Part shown: positions 8,111 to 16,823 of the stretch, in pieces
How the letters are laid out: every line of letters starts with the position of its first letter
How positions within the stretch are numbered: the first letter of the stretch is position 1
Assembly (NCBI RefSeq): GCF_900187505.1
Contig: NZ_FYDL01000001.1
Span: forward strand, 62,001 to 126,000
From: Pseudomonas sp. Irchel s3h17
GTDB taxonomy: Bacteria > Pseudomonadota > Gammaproteobacteria > Pseudomonadales > Pseudomonadaceae
Reading direction: 5' to 3'
DNA: 64,000 nucleotides
The notes under the pieces: generated by a model
What the model was told of the DNA's origin: nothing
Seen by the model: only the letters and a program-made list of their open reading frames with translations
Databases searched by the model: none
Made by a program: the position numbers and the translations under genes

Positions 8111-9526
8111 TCATATCTGGATCGCCTTGACTTCGACAAACTCGCCAAGCCCCTCTTCGCCCCATTCGCGGCCGTTGCCCGACTGTTTATAGCCGCCGAA
8201 CGGCGCTTGATAGTTGAACGCCGCACCATTGAGGAAGCACTGCCCGGCCCGAAGCTGACGACCCAGTTGCAGCGCCCGCTGCGCACTGCCGGCCCAGACG
8301 CCGCTGGACAGGCCAAAGGGCGAATCATTGGCAAGCTGGATCGCGTGTTCCTCATCGCGGTAGGGAATCAGACACAGCACCGGACCGAAGATCTCTTCCT
8401 GGGCGATGCGCATGCGGTTGTCGACGTCGGCGAACAGGGTCGGGCTGACGTAGTAGCCGCGCTCGAACACCTGCGCCGTGTCACCGCCACACAACAGGCG
8501 CGCGCCTTCCTGCTGGCCGACACGGATGTAATCGAGCACGGTGCGTCGTTGCCCCGCCGAACACATGGGGCCAAGGAAGCTCCGCGGATCGAGGGGATCG
8601 CCCATCGTCAGGCCCAGGGTCTCTGCCCGCGCCAGCTCCACCGCCTCGGCATACCGACTGGCCGGCAACAGCATGCGGGTCAGCGCCGTGCAGGTCTGGC
8701 CGGAGTTGATCATCACGTCCTGCACGCCGTAGCGCACGGCGGCGGCCAGGTCGGCGTCCTCGGCAATCAGTAGCGGCGACTTGCCGCCCAGTTCCAGGCA
8801 CACCCGTTTCACCGAAGGTGCCGCTGCCTGGGCCACACGCACGCCGGCACCGGTGGAGCCGGTGAATGACACCATGTCCACGTCCGGATGTTTGGCCAGT
8901 GCTTCGCCGACCTTGGAACCCGGACCGCTGACCAGGTTGAACACCCCGGCAGGCAGGCCGATGGCCTCGATCATCTGCGCCAGCAGGAAGGCGTGCAGCG
9001 GGGTTTCCTGGCTCGGCTTGACCACCACGGTGCAGCCGGCGGCCAACGCCGGGGCCAGCTTGCCGATCAGTTGATGCAGCGGGTAGTTCCATGGGTTGAT
9101 GAAGGCACAGACGCCCACCGGTTCGCGGATCACCAGGGAGTTGCCGACCTCGCGGACCTCATCCATCAAGCCTGCCAGTTCGACATACTGCTCAAGCCCG
9201 GTGATGGGCCCGTCCACCTGCACCGAGCGGCACCATTGCACCGGCATCCCCAGTTCAGCGGTGATCACCCCGGCCATCTCGTCGGCCCGGGTACGCAGTT
9301 GCTCCGCCAGGGCGCGGATGTAGCCGGCACGCACGCTGGAAGGGGTCCGCGACCAGCTCGCAAAAGCCCGGCGCGCGGCGGCCACGGCGTGGTCTACGTC
9401 GCGCTCATCGCCCAGCGGCACGCTGCCGGCGACTTCTTCGGTGGCCGGGTTGATCACCTCGGCAATCCCCTGCCCTGACGGCGTTTGCCAACGACCATCG
9501 ATAAACAGCGCCTGGTGTTCAAGCAT
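8111..9526 (-). CDS. Aldehyde dehydrogenase, probable 4-guanidinobutyraldehyde dehydrogenase
   Basis: A 471-residue NAD(P)-dependent aldehyde dehydrogenase with the general base Glu245 (LELGGKSP), catalytic Cys279 (NSGQTCT) and the cofactor-binding FTGSTGAG loop. Its start overlaps the end of aruH by 8 bases, so the two are probably translationally coupled. In the arginine transaminase pathway, AruI produces 4-guanidinobutyraldehyde, which must be oxidised to 4-guanidinobutyrate; in P. aeruginosa that step has been attributed to KauB, encoded elsewhere. Position makes this enzyme the obvious local candidate. Substrate assignment is inference. Confidence 0.85.
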   Translation of the reverse strand: MLEHQALFIDGRWQTPSGQGIAEVINPATEEVAGSVPLGDERDVDHAVAAARRAFASWSRTPSSVRAGYIRALAEQLRTRADEMAGVITAELGMPVQWCRSVQVDGPITGLEQYVELAGLMDEVREVGNSLVIREPVGVCAFINPWNYPLHQLIGKLAPALAAGCTVVVKPSQETPLHAFLLAQMIEAIGLPAGVFNLVSGPGSKVGEALAKHPDVDMVSFTGSTGAGVRVAQAAAPSVKRVCLELGGKSPLLIAEDADLAAAVRYGVQDVMINSGQTCTALTRMLLPASRYAEAVELARAETLGLTMGDPLDPRSFLGPMCSAGQRRTVLDYIRVGQQEGARLLCGGDTAQVFERGYYVSPTLFADVDNRMRIAQEEIFGPVLCLIPYRDEEHAIQLANDSPFGLSSGVWAGSAQRALQLGRQLRAGQCFLNGAAFNYQAPFGGYKQSGNGREWGEEGLGEFVEVKAIQI

Positions 9527-10709
9527 GGACCTGAGCCTCCATCAATTCATTGGCGCAACGGGCGATGCGCTGGCAGGCATCGCGCAGGGGTTCGGCCCCC
9601 ACCACCAGCCCGAGGCGGATATGCCCGGCCGCGCTGGGGCCAAAGGCTTCGCCGGCCAGTACCGAGACACCGTGACGATCCAGCAAGCGGTCGGCAAAGG
9701 CCTGGGCACTGAGCCCGGTGGAGCGGATATCGACCATCACGAACATCCCGCCGTCAGGCTTCAAGGCGCGCACGCCCGGGCAGTCGGCGAGCTGCTCGCA
9801 GACCAGGTCGCGCCGCTGGCGATAGGCCTCGCGCATCGCTTCCAGTTCCGGCAGGTTGCTTTGCAACGCCACCACGGCGGCGTCCTGGACAAAATCCGGT
9901 GAGCCGTAGAGCATGCACAAGGCGAGGTTTTCCAGGTGCGTGGCCAAGGCCGGCGGCGCCACCACCCAGCCGACGCGCCAGCCGGTCATGGCGTGGGACT
10001 TGGACAAGCTGTTGAGGGTCGCAGTGCGCTCGGCCATGCCCGGCAAGCTCGCCGGACTGACGTGCTCGCCTTCAAACAGCAATTCGCTGTAGACCTCATC
10101 GGAGATCAGCCACAGGTCGTGGGCAATGCACAGTTCGGCCAGCGCCTGCCAGGTGGTGCGCGGCAAGCTGGCACCCGAAGGGTTGTGCGGGCTGTTCAGC
10201 GCCAGGGCCCGGGTCCGAGGGGTGATGCGTGCCGCCACGTCTTCGGGCAAGACCCGAAAGCCGTTCTCGGAACGCACCGGCACCGGGATGACGACCGCGC
10301 CACAGGCACCGAACACCGCTTCATAGGTGACGTACATCGGCTCGGCGACAATCACCTCATCGCCCGGGTTGAGCACGCACTGGGCGACACTGAACAGCGC
10401 GCATTGCGCACCGGCCAGCACGGTGACCTGGTCCGCCGATACCGACTGGCCGCTACGCAGTTGGTGCCGTCTGGCAATGGCTTCACGCAAGGCGCGCTTG
10501 CCACGCACGTCGGCGTAGTGGGTGTTGCCGGTTAGCAGGCTGTCGATGGCCGCCTGCACGATGGGCACTGGCGTGTCGAAGTCCGGGTCGCCCACCGACA
10601 ACAGCAGAATGTCTTCGCCCTGTTCCCGCAGCGCCAGTGCGCGGTAGTGGATATCCCAGGCGGCGGCGCCGTCCCCGGCGATACGTTGAGTCAGATCGGA
10701 AAAGCGCAT
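9519..10709 (-). CDS. aruH: Arginine:pyruvate transaminase AruH
   Basis: A 396-residue fold-type I, PLP-dependent aminotransferase with the Schiff-base lysine at Lys237 (SLSKSHAMTGWRVGW) and the cofactor-contacting NSPHNPSGA segment (172-180). In P. aeruginosa AruH moves the alpha-amino group of arginine to pyruvate, giving 2-ketoarginine and alanine. The assignment rests on its place directly downstream of an AruI-like decarboxylase in a cluster with the known order. The start at ATG 10709 follows a GGGGATAG ribosome binding site; a longer TTG frame reaches 10730. It lies 30 bases past the aruI stop. Confidence 0.85.
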   Translation of the reverse strand: MRFSDLTQRIAGDGAAAWDIHYRALALREQGEDILLLSVGDPDFDTPVPIVQAAIDSLLTGNTHYADVRGKRALREAIARRHQLRSGQSVSADQVTVLAGAQCALFSVAQCVLNPGDEVIVAEPMYVTYEAVFGACGAVVIPVPVRSENGFRVLPEDVAARITPRTRALALNSPHNPSGASLPRTTWQALAELCIAHDLWLISDEVYSELLFEGEHVSPASLPGMAERTATLNSLSKSHAMTGWRVGWVVAPPALATHLENLALCMLYGSPDFVQDAAVVALQSNLPELEAMREAYRQRRDLVCEQLADCPGVRALKPDGGMFVMVDIRSTGLSAQAFADRLLDRHGVSVLAGEAFGPSAAGHIRLGLVVGAEPLRDACQRIARCANELMEAQVHA

Positions 10710-10739
10710 GGCCCTATCCCCGCAAGTCAAAAGTGAAAA

Positions 10740-12347
10740 TCAGTGAGCACAGGCGTGCTTGAGTTCGATCAGGGTCACGCCGTTACGCTGGAAGCCGTGG
10801 CGTAGATCGGTTTGCAGCTCGGCCAGGCTCTGCGGCTGGGTCACGGTGCAGCCGAACGCACGGCCCAGGGCGGCGAAATCCGGGTTGCGTGGCAGCACGC
10901 CGATCGGTTCGATGTCCAGCCCCAGCATGTCGTCGCGGATCTGCCCCAGTGCGTCGTTGTTCCACAGCAGCACCACCAGCGGGCTGTCCAGTTCCTCGAC
11001 CGCGGTCGCCAGCTCCTGCGCGGTGTAGAGAAAGCCACCGTCACCCACCAACACCAGGCCCGGGCGCTGCGGTGCGCCGAACTTGGCGCCGATGCCGGCC
11101 GGCAAGCCATAGCCCAGGGTGCCGTAGCCCGTGGGGTGCAGCCAGCTGCGCGGTGCCCGGCTGTCGAAGGCGTAGTTGCCGGTATAGGCCAGCTGGGTCA
11201 TGTCGGTGCTGATGAAGGCGTCGTCCGGCAGTTCGGCGGCGATACGTTGCAAAATCGCCTGGTGAATCGACTGCAACGGACCATGGCCGGCTTTCACCGC
11301 TTCGCGCAGTGTTGTGACCGAGGCAATTGCCGCGCTGGCGTCGCGCACATCCGGTGACAGGCGCTCAAGTAATCCACTGAGGGTCTGTTGCGCGTCGCCG
11401 TGCAACGCCACGGCGCACGGATAGAAGTCGTTGAACTTGCGCGGGTCGATGTCTACCCGCAGTAGCTCGGCATTGAGCGGCAGGCGTTCGCGCCAGAAAT
11501 CGGTGTCGGCCATTTCCGTGCCGACCGCCAGCACTACATCGGCCTCGGCGATCAGGTTCCAGCCCGGCTCCACGCACAGCACCGAACCGGCATTGAGCGG
11601 GGCGTCCGGTGGCAGCAGACCTTTGCCGGCGACACTGGTAAATAGCGGCGCGGCCAGTCGGGTGCTGAGTTCCTGCAACTGCGGCGCTGCACTCAAGGCG
11701 CCACCACCGGCGATGATCATCGGCCGTTTGGCGCCGTGCAGCTTGGCCACTGCCGCGTCCAGCACAGTGGCAGCCGGTAGGCCGCGCCCCGGACGACGCA
11801 CCACCTCGTTGCTCCAGTCGCGGGCGACCGGCGCCGACAACACGTCCAGTGGCACCGAGATGTGCACCGGCCGTGGCCGTTCGCTGTCGAACACCGCATA
11901 GGCACGGGCGATCAGCCCGGGCAGGTCTTCGGTGCTCAGGGCCACGGCCGAGAACGCCGTGATCGGCGCGGTCATGGCGCGCTGGTCCTGGGTTTCGTGC
12001 AGGCAGCCCCAGCCCTTGCCGAGGCTGGCGGTGTGGTTGACGCTGGAAATCACCAGCATCGGGATCGAGTCGGCATAGGCCTGGCCGATACCGGTGGCGG
12101 CATTGGTCACACCGGGGCCGGTGATGATGAAGCACACGCCCGGCTTGCCGCTGACCCGTGCATAGCCGTCGGCCATGAAGCTGGCGCCCTGTTCATGGCG
12201 GGTCAGCACATGACGGATACCGCTGCCGGGCAAGCCGCGGTACAGCTCCAGGGTATGCACCCCGGGAATGCCGAACACGGTGTCGACACCGTAGTTGGCC
12301 AGCAGGCGAACCAGGGCCTGGCCGCCAGTCAAGTTAAGGGTTTGCAT
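10740..12347 (-). CDS. aruI: 2-ketoarginine (5-guanidino-2-oxopentanoate) decarboxylase AruI
   Basis: A 535-residue thiamine-diphosphate enzyme of the acetolactate synthase/benzoylformate decarboxylase superfamily. Glu52 (TRHEQGASFMADGYAR) is the cofactor-activating glutamate, and the TPP/Mg motif runs from GDG at 435-437 to NN at 463-464. AruI decarboxylates 2-ketoarginine to 4-guanidinobutyraldehyde. By similarity alone it could be called a catabolic acetolactate synthase; the adjacent aruH and the two-component system favour aruI. ATG 12347 has GAGGA upstream, and the gene starts 10 bases after the acyl-CoA synthetase stop. Confidence 0.87.
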   Translation of the reverse strand: MQTLNLTGGQALVRLLANYGVDTVFGIPGVHTLELYRGLPGSGIRHVLTRHEQGASFMADGYARVSGKPGVCFIITGPGVTNAATGIGQAYADSIPMLVISSVNHTASLGKGWGCLHETQDQRAMTAPITAFSAVALSTEDLPGLIARAYAVFDSERPRPVHISVPLDVLSAPVARDWSNEVVRRPGRGLPAATVLDAAVAKLHGAKRPMIIAGGGALSAAPQLQELSTRLAAPLFTSVAGKGLLPPDAPLNAGSVLCVEPGWNLIAEADVVLAVGTEMADTDFWRERLPLNAELLRVDIDPRKFNDFYPCAVALHGDAQQTLSGLLERLSPDVRDASAAIASVTTLREAVKAGHGPLQSIHQAILQRIAAELPDDAFISTDMTQLAYTGNYAFDSRAPRSWLHPTGYGTLGYGLPAGIGAKFGAPQRPGLVLVGDGGFLYTAQELATAVEELDSPLVVLLWNNDALGQIRDDMLGLDIEPIGVLPRNPDFAALGRAFGCTVTQPQSLAELQTDLRHGFQRNGVTLIELKHACAH

Positions 12348-12357
12348 CGTCACGTCC

Positions 12358-14457
12358 TCACGCATGGCCGAGGCGAATCAACGCGTCGACCGCAGTCGTG
12401 CCCTGGGCACCGACCATCAATGGGTTCACATCCAGTTCCAGCAACTGCCCGGCGTTTTCGCAGGCGTAGTCGGCCACGGCACGGATCGCCGCCACCAACG
12501 CGTCGAGGTCCGCCGTCTCGCGACCGCGAAAGCCCTGGAGCAAGGCGGCGCTGCGCAGACTCGACACCGCATTGCGAATGGCGCCATCGGTGGTGGGCAA
12601 CAGCAGGCTGCGGCTGTCCTTGAGCAACTCCACCAGAATGCCGCCGGCGCCAATCACCAGGGCCAGGCAGAAATCCTTTTCGCGCTTGATGCCGACGATC
12701 AGCTCGGCCAGCGGCGGCATGGCCATGGGTTCCAGCAGCAGTTGATCGAAGGGCACGCCCGGCGCGTAATCGCCGATGCTCGCGCGCATTTTTTCCAGTG
12801 CGGCACTCAAGGCCACGCCATCCTTGAGGTTCAGCGCCACGGCGCCGGCTTCGGTCTTGTGGGGCAACTGTGCGCTGACGGCCTTGAGCACCAAGGGATA
12901 ACCCAGTGCCTCGGCGTCGTTGAGTGCTGTGTCCGGGGTACTCAGTACTCCGTTGGGCGTCGGCAGGCCGAACTGGCGCAAGGCCTGCTTGGCGTCCCAC
13001 TCATTGAGCACTCGGCCCTCACCGGCAAGCGCCCGGGGGCAGAGCGGCACCAGCGCCGACTCACCGAGGGCCAGCAACGCCCGGCGATTGCGCTGATAGC
13101 CGGCGATACGACCCCACGCCGCCAGCCCGTCTTCCACGCCTTGCAACGCCGCCACGCCCTGGGCATGCAAGCGCTCACGGGCGCTGGCCGGCAGCAGTTC
13201 AGGAAAGGCCGAGGTGACAAAGCCCGTCTTGCCATGGCGCACCAGCGCCGCGCAATACAGCTCCAGCAGCAGGTCGCACTCCTTGCGCTCGCCGGTGGAC
13301 TCCGACGGGTAGTCAAGCACCAGCATCGCCGCATCGGCTTCGGTGCCCAGGGCACTGTCGAGCATGCGGTTCAAGGCATCGCCATCGCCCCAGATCGCGG
13401 TGGTGAAATCCAGTGGGTTGACCAAGTTGGCATAGCTGGGCAGCACCTGTGCCAACGCTGCGCGCTGGCGTTCATCGAGCTTGGGCAGGCTCAGGTCGTT
13501 GCGTTCGGCGTAGTCGGCGATCAACCCGGCATCGCCGCCGGAGCAGGCCAGCGCGATCAGGCTGTTGCCCGCCGGCAGGTTGCCGCACGCGGCGGCCTTC
13601 AGGGTTTCGACAAAACTCACCGGGCCGCTGACGCGGATCACCCCGAGACGATCAAACAGCGCGTCGTACAACGCATCGGAGCCGGACAGCGAACTGGTGT
13701 GACTCAGGGCCAGTTCGGCGCCGATCTGCGAGACCCCGGTTTTCAGGGCGATGATCGGAATGCCCTTCTCCAGCGCCTTGTGCGCGGCGCGGGCGAAACC
13801 CGGAACATTCTTCAGGCCCTCGAGGTGCAAGCCGATGGCGGTGACGCGTGGCTCGTCGAGCAGCACGTCCATCAATTCGGCGACCCCCAGTTGTGCCTGG
13901 TTGCCGACCGATGCCATGTAGGCCACCGGCAGCGAGCGATCACTCATGGACAGGTTGTAGGCAAAGTTGCCGCTTTGGGTCAGCACCGCCACGCCCTTCG
14001 CCACCACCTGGCCGCCATGGGCCACCGGCCACAGCGCCGAGCTGTGCAGGTAGTCGAGCACGCCGTAGCAGTTGGGGCCGAGCAAGGCCATGTTGCCCGC
14101 GGCCTCGAGCAGTTGCTGTTGTAGGGCCTGGCCTTCGGCGCCGGTTTCGGCAAAGCCCGAGGCATAGCAAATCACGCCGCCCGCGCCGATGGCGGCCAGT
14201 TCGGCGACACAGGTCAGGGTCAACTCACGGTTGGTGGCGATGAACACCGCGTCCGGGCCGCACGGCAGCTCGGCGATGCTGCGCACACAGGGCACGTCTT
14301 CCAGGCTGTCATGCTGCGGGTTGACCAGCCACATTTGCCCACGGTAGCCACCGTCGGCGCAGCGCTTGAGGGCGCGGGCCATGCTGCGGCCACCGACAAA
14401 GGCCAGGTGGCGCGGCGCGAGCAGGCGCTTGAGGTTGTCACGTATAGTCTGGGACAT
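12358..14457 (-). CDS. Acyl-CoA synthetase (ADP-forming), fused alpha and beta parts
   Basis: The 699-residue protein joins the CoA-binding and ligase-CoA domains (about 1-460) to an ATP-grasp domain (about 475-699), the usual order for single-chain NDP-forming acetate-CoA ligase relatives. A SHTSSLSGSDALYDALF segment holds the conserved histidine region of the family, and LPHKTEAGAVALNL marks the ATP-grasp start. It would activate a carboxylic acid with ATP and CoA. Its place between acyl-CoA dehydrogenase and aruI suggests an arginine-derived acid such as 4-guanidinobutyrate or a breakdown product, but the substrate is unknown. GGAGAA precedes the ATG. Confidence 0.8.
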   Translation of the reverse strand: MSQTIRDNLKRLLAPRHLAFVGGRSMARALKRCADGGYRGQMWLVNPQHDSLEDVPCVRSIAELPCGPDAVFIATNRELTLTCVAELAAIGAGGVICYASGFAETGAEGQALQQQLLEAAGNMALLGPNCYGVLDYLHSSALWPVAHGGQVVAKGVAVLTQSGNFAYNLSMSDRSLPVAYMASVGNQAQLGVAELMDVLLDEPRVTAIGLHLEGLKNVPGFARAAHKALEKGIPIIALKTGVSQIGAELALSHTSSLSGSDALYDALFDRLGVIRVSGPVSFVETLKAAACGNLPAGNSLIALACSGGDAGLIADYAERNDLSLPKLDERQRAALAQVLPSYANLVNPLDFTTAIWGDGDALNRMLDSALGTEADAAMLVLDYPSESTGERKECDLLLELYCAALVRHGKTGFVTSAFPELLPASARERLHAQGVAALQGVEDGLAAWGRIAGYQRNRRALLALGESALVPLCPRALAGEGRVLNEWDAKQALRQFGLPTPNGVLSTPDTALNDAEALGYPLVLKAVSAQLPHKTEAGAVALNLKDGVALSAALEKMRASIGDYAPGVPFDQLLLEPMAMPPLAELIVGIKREKDFCLALVIGAGGILVELLKDSRSLLLPTTDGAIRNAVSSLRSAALLQGFRGRETADLDALVAAIRAVADYACENAGQLLELDVNPLMVGAQGTTAVDALIRLGHA

Positions 14458-14475
14458 GGGGGTTCTCCAGGCCGA

Positions 14476-15636
14476 TCAGCGCAGCAAGGGCCGCAGCAGT
14501 TCACGGGAAATGATGTGGCGCTGGATTTCCGAGGTGCCTTCCCAGATCCGCTCGATCCGCGCGTTACGCCAGATGCGCTCCACCGGACCTTCGTCCATCA
14601 GGCCCATGCCGCCGAAAATCTGCACCGCCTCGTCGGCCACGCGGCCCAGCACTTCACTGGCGAACAGCTTGGCCATGCCGGCCTCGCCATCGGTCATGGT
14701 GCCCTGGTCCATTTTCCACGCAGTGTGCAGGGTCAGCAGCTCGGCCGCGCGAATCTGCGTGGCCATGTCCGCCAGCTTGAACGACACCCCCTGATAGGTG
14801 CCGATGGGTTGGCCGAACTGCTTGCGATCCGCTGCCCACTGCAGCGACACATCCAGTGCGCGCTGGGCCTGGCCGACGCAATTGGCCGCCACCATCACGC
14901 GCCCGGCAGTGAGCCAGGCGTTGGCCACGTCCCAGCCCTTGCCGACTTCGCCCAACACCTTGGAGGCCGGCACGCGGCAGTCGTCAAAGAACATTTCGTA
15001 GGTGTGGTAACCCCTGTTGCTCACGCACTTGGGGCCACGACGGATCGTCATGCCCGGGGTGTCGCGGTCCACCAGGAACGATGTCACGGCGTTGCGTTTG
15101 CGACCGTTGTGTTCGTAGGTGTCGGTCACGGCGAAGACGATGGCGAAATCGGCGTGGCCCGCGTGGCTGATGAAGTGCTTGCTGCCATTGAGCACGAAGT
15201 CGTCGCCATCGCGCACGGCGCGGGTCTTGATTGCATTGGCATCGGAACCGGCACCCGGCTCGGTGAGGGCGAAGCAGTCGATCTTCTCACCCTGGATGCA
15301 CGGCAACAGGTAGTCGTTGATTTGCTGGCCGGTACAGGCCATGAGAATTTTTGACGGGCGGGCGACAAACACATGCAGTGCCCAGGACACCTTGGACAGC
15401 TCACGCTCGATCAGCGCCTGGGACAGGTAATCCAGGCCACCACCGCCCACTTCTTCCGGCATGTTGAAGGCATAGAACCCGGCGGCGATCGCCTTGCCGC
15501 GAATCTGCGCCGCCAGTTCCGGGGAGACTTCGTCGGCACGATCCACCGCTTCCTCATGGGGCAGCAGTTCCTTGGCGACGAAACTGCGTACCGCGTCCAC
15601 CAACATTTCTTGTTCTTGGGTCAGTTGGAAATTCAT
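14476..15636 (-). CDS. Acyl-CoA dehydrogenase
   Basis: A 386-residue FAD-dependent acyl-CoA dehydrogenase of normal length. The N-terminal helical domain, the TEPGAGSDANAIKTRA region of the middle domain, and the catalytic glutamate in the C-terminal helical domain (Glu366, IWEGTSEIQRH) are all present. It introduces an alpha,beta double bond into an acyl-CoA and passes electrons to ETF. It sits between the enoyl-CoA hydratase and acyl-CoA synthetase genes, forming a beta-oxidation-like trio. Confidence 0.85.
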   Translation of the reverse strand: MNFQLTQEQEMLVDAVRSFVAKELLPHEEAVDRADEVSPELAAQIRGKAIAAGFYAFNMPEEVGGGGLDYLSQALIERELSKVSWALHVFVARPSKILMACTGQQINDYLLPCIQGEKIDCFALTEPGAGSDANAIKTRAVRDGDDFVLNGSKHFISHAGHADFAIVFAVTDTYEHNGRKRNAVTSFLVDRDTPGMTIRRGPKCVSNRGYHTYEMFFDDCRVPASKVLGEVGKGWDVANAWLTAGRVMVAANCVGQAQRALDVSLQWAADRKQFGQPIGTYQGVSFKLADMATQIRAAELLTLHTAWKMDQGTMTDGEAGMAKLFASEVLGRVADEAVQIFGGMGLMDEGPVERIWRNARIERIWEGTSEIQRHIISRELLRPLLR

Positions 15637-15696
15637 GGAGCTACCTGTTGTTCGTTTACGGATAGAGAGGTGTGCGAGGCAATGGCGGCCCAGGTC

Positions 15697-16488
15697 TCAG
15701 CGACCGATAAAGCGCGCCGGACGTTTTTCCATGGCGGCGCGCAGGGCTTCGTTGCCGTCTTCACTGCGACCGCAGAGCAAGCCGGCCGCGAGCTCCGCTT
15801 GCAGTTGCTCCGCCAGGCTGCGATCAGCGCCTTCACGTATGAGCTGCTTGGTTTGGGTAAAGGCGAACGTCGGGCCATTGGCCAGGCGCGCGGCCAGTTC
15901 GCTGGCGACACTGAGCAACTGCTCGTCGGCGCAGACTTCGCTCACCAGCCCGGCAGCCAGGGCACGGTCGGCACCCCACAATTCGTCCAGGAACAACAGG
16001 CGCTTGGCCTGTTCGCTGCCGATCAAGCGTGGCAAGTGCCAGCTGGCACCGGCGTCCGGCGAGTAGGCCATGCTGGTGTAGCCGGCCTTGAAGCGCGCCG
16101 ATTGCCCGGCGATGCGCAAGTCGCAGCACAGGGTCAGGTCCATCCCGGCGCCGACGGCGGTGCCATTGATCGCGGCGATGGTCGGTTTTTCCAGGCTGTA
16201 CAAGCGGGTCATCAGGGCATGGGCGGTTTGCGTCCAACCGTAGCTTTCCAGCGCACCCCGGGCTTCGGCGGCGGCCCATTCGTCGAGGTCGGCGCCGGCA
16301 CAGAAACTGCGGCCACTGCCGGTCAGTACCACGACCCGGACCGCGGGATCGGCGTTGTAGCCGTCGAGCAACGTGTGAATGGCTTTGAGCGTCGGGATGT
16401 CCAGTGCATTGCGCTGGGCCGGGCGATTGAGGGTGATCCAGGCAACGCCTGCTTCGACCTGGTCGAGCAGAGAAGAATGAGTAGTCAT
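15697..16488 (-). CDS. Enoyl-CoA hydratase/isomerase family protein
   Basis: A 263-residue crotonase-fold protein. The oxyanion-hole segments are SFCAGADLDEW and INGTAVGAGMDLTL; the position often holding a hydratase glutamate reads SPDAGASWHLPR, with Asp, as in isomerase-type members such as PaaG. Hydration versus isomerisation cannot be decided by eye. ATG 16488 follows GAGGA; the track-length frame to 16560 lacks a ribosome binding site. It is the first of the CoA-ester genes after the permease. Confidence 0.83.
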   Translation of the reverse strand: MTTHSSLLDQVEAGVAWITLNRPAQRNALDIPTLKAIHTLLDGYNADPAVRVVVLTGSGRSFCAGADLDEWAAAEARGALESYGWTQTAHALMTRLYSLEKPTIAAINGTAVGAGMDLTLCCDLRIAGQSARFKAGYTSMAYSPDAGASWHLPRLIGSEQAKRLLFLDELWGADRALAAGLVSEVCADEQLLSVASELAARLANGPTFAFTQTKQLIREGADRSLAEQLQAELAAGLLCGRSEDGNEALRAAMEKRPARFIGR

Positions 16489-16717
16489 GCGAGTCCTCGG
16501 ATGGTTGTGGTTGGCATGAGGTGAGGCGACTTGCGGCCATACTAAACGAGTGTTCAGCAAGGCGGCAATTGGTCGAAAAAGTCCCTGTAACAGGGATGAA
16601 AATTTCTTATCTATCTGTATTTAAAGGAATATTTTTTGATATTCGGTATGGCGAGGATTGTGCTGTTACAACTTCGCACAACTGACGACACGACAAGCAA
16701 TGAACGATCAAAAAACC

Positions 16718-16807
16718 TGTGGAAGCGGGTTTGTCCGCGAAGGGGCCATCAGCTTCAACATCCCTGTTGACTGACACTCCGCCATCGCGGGCAAGCCCGT
16801 TCCCACA
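16718..16807. repeat. REP doublet, gcgggcttgcccgc family
   Basis: Imperfect inverted arms (about 16718-16740 and 16785-16807; core agcgggtttgtccgcga versus tcgcgggcaagcccgt) enclose gccatcagcttcaacat. The same internal motif is found in the element at 34944-35047. It lies just after the permease stop codon in the 335-base gap before the hydratase gene. The rest of that gap (16489-16717) is AT-rich and shows no gene. Confidence 0.75.
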
Positions 16808-16823
16808 TGGATACGGCGCGTTG

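Noticed and set aside
10740..12347. Catabolic or biosynthetic acetolactate synthase
   Set aside because: The family resemblance is real, but no small regulatory subunit is present and the context (aruH, kinase/regulator, permease) favours 2-ketoarginine decarboxylase.
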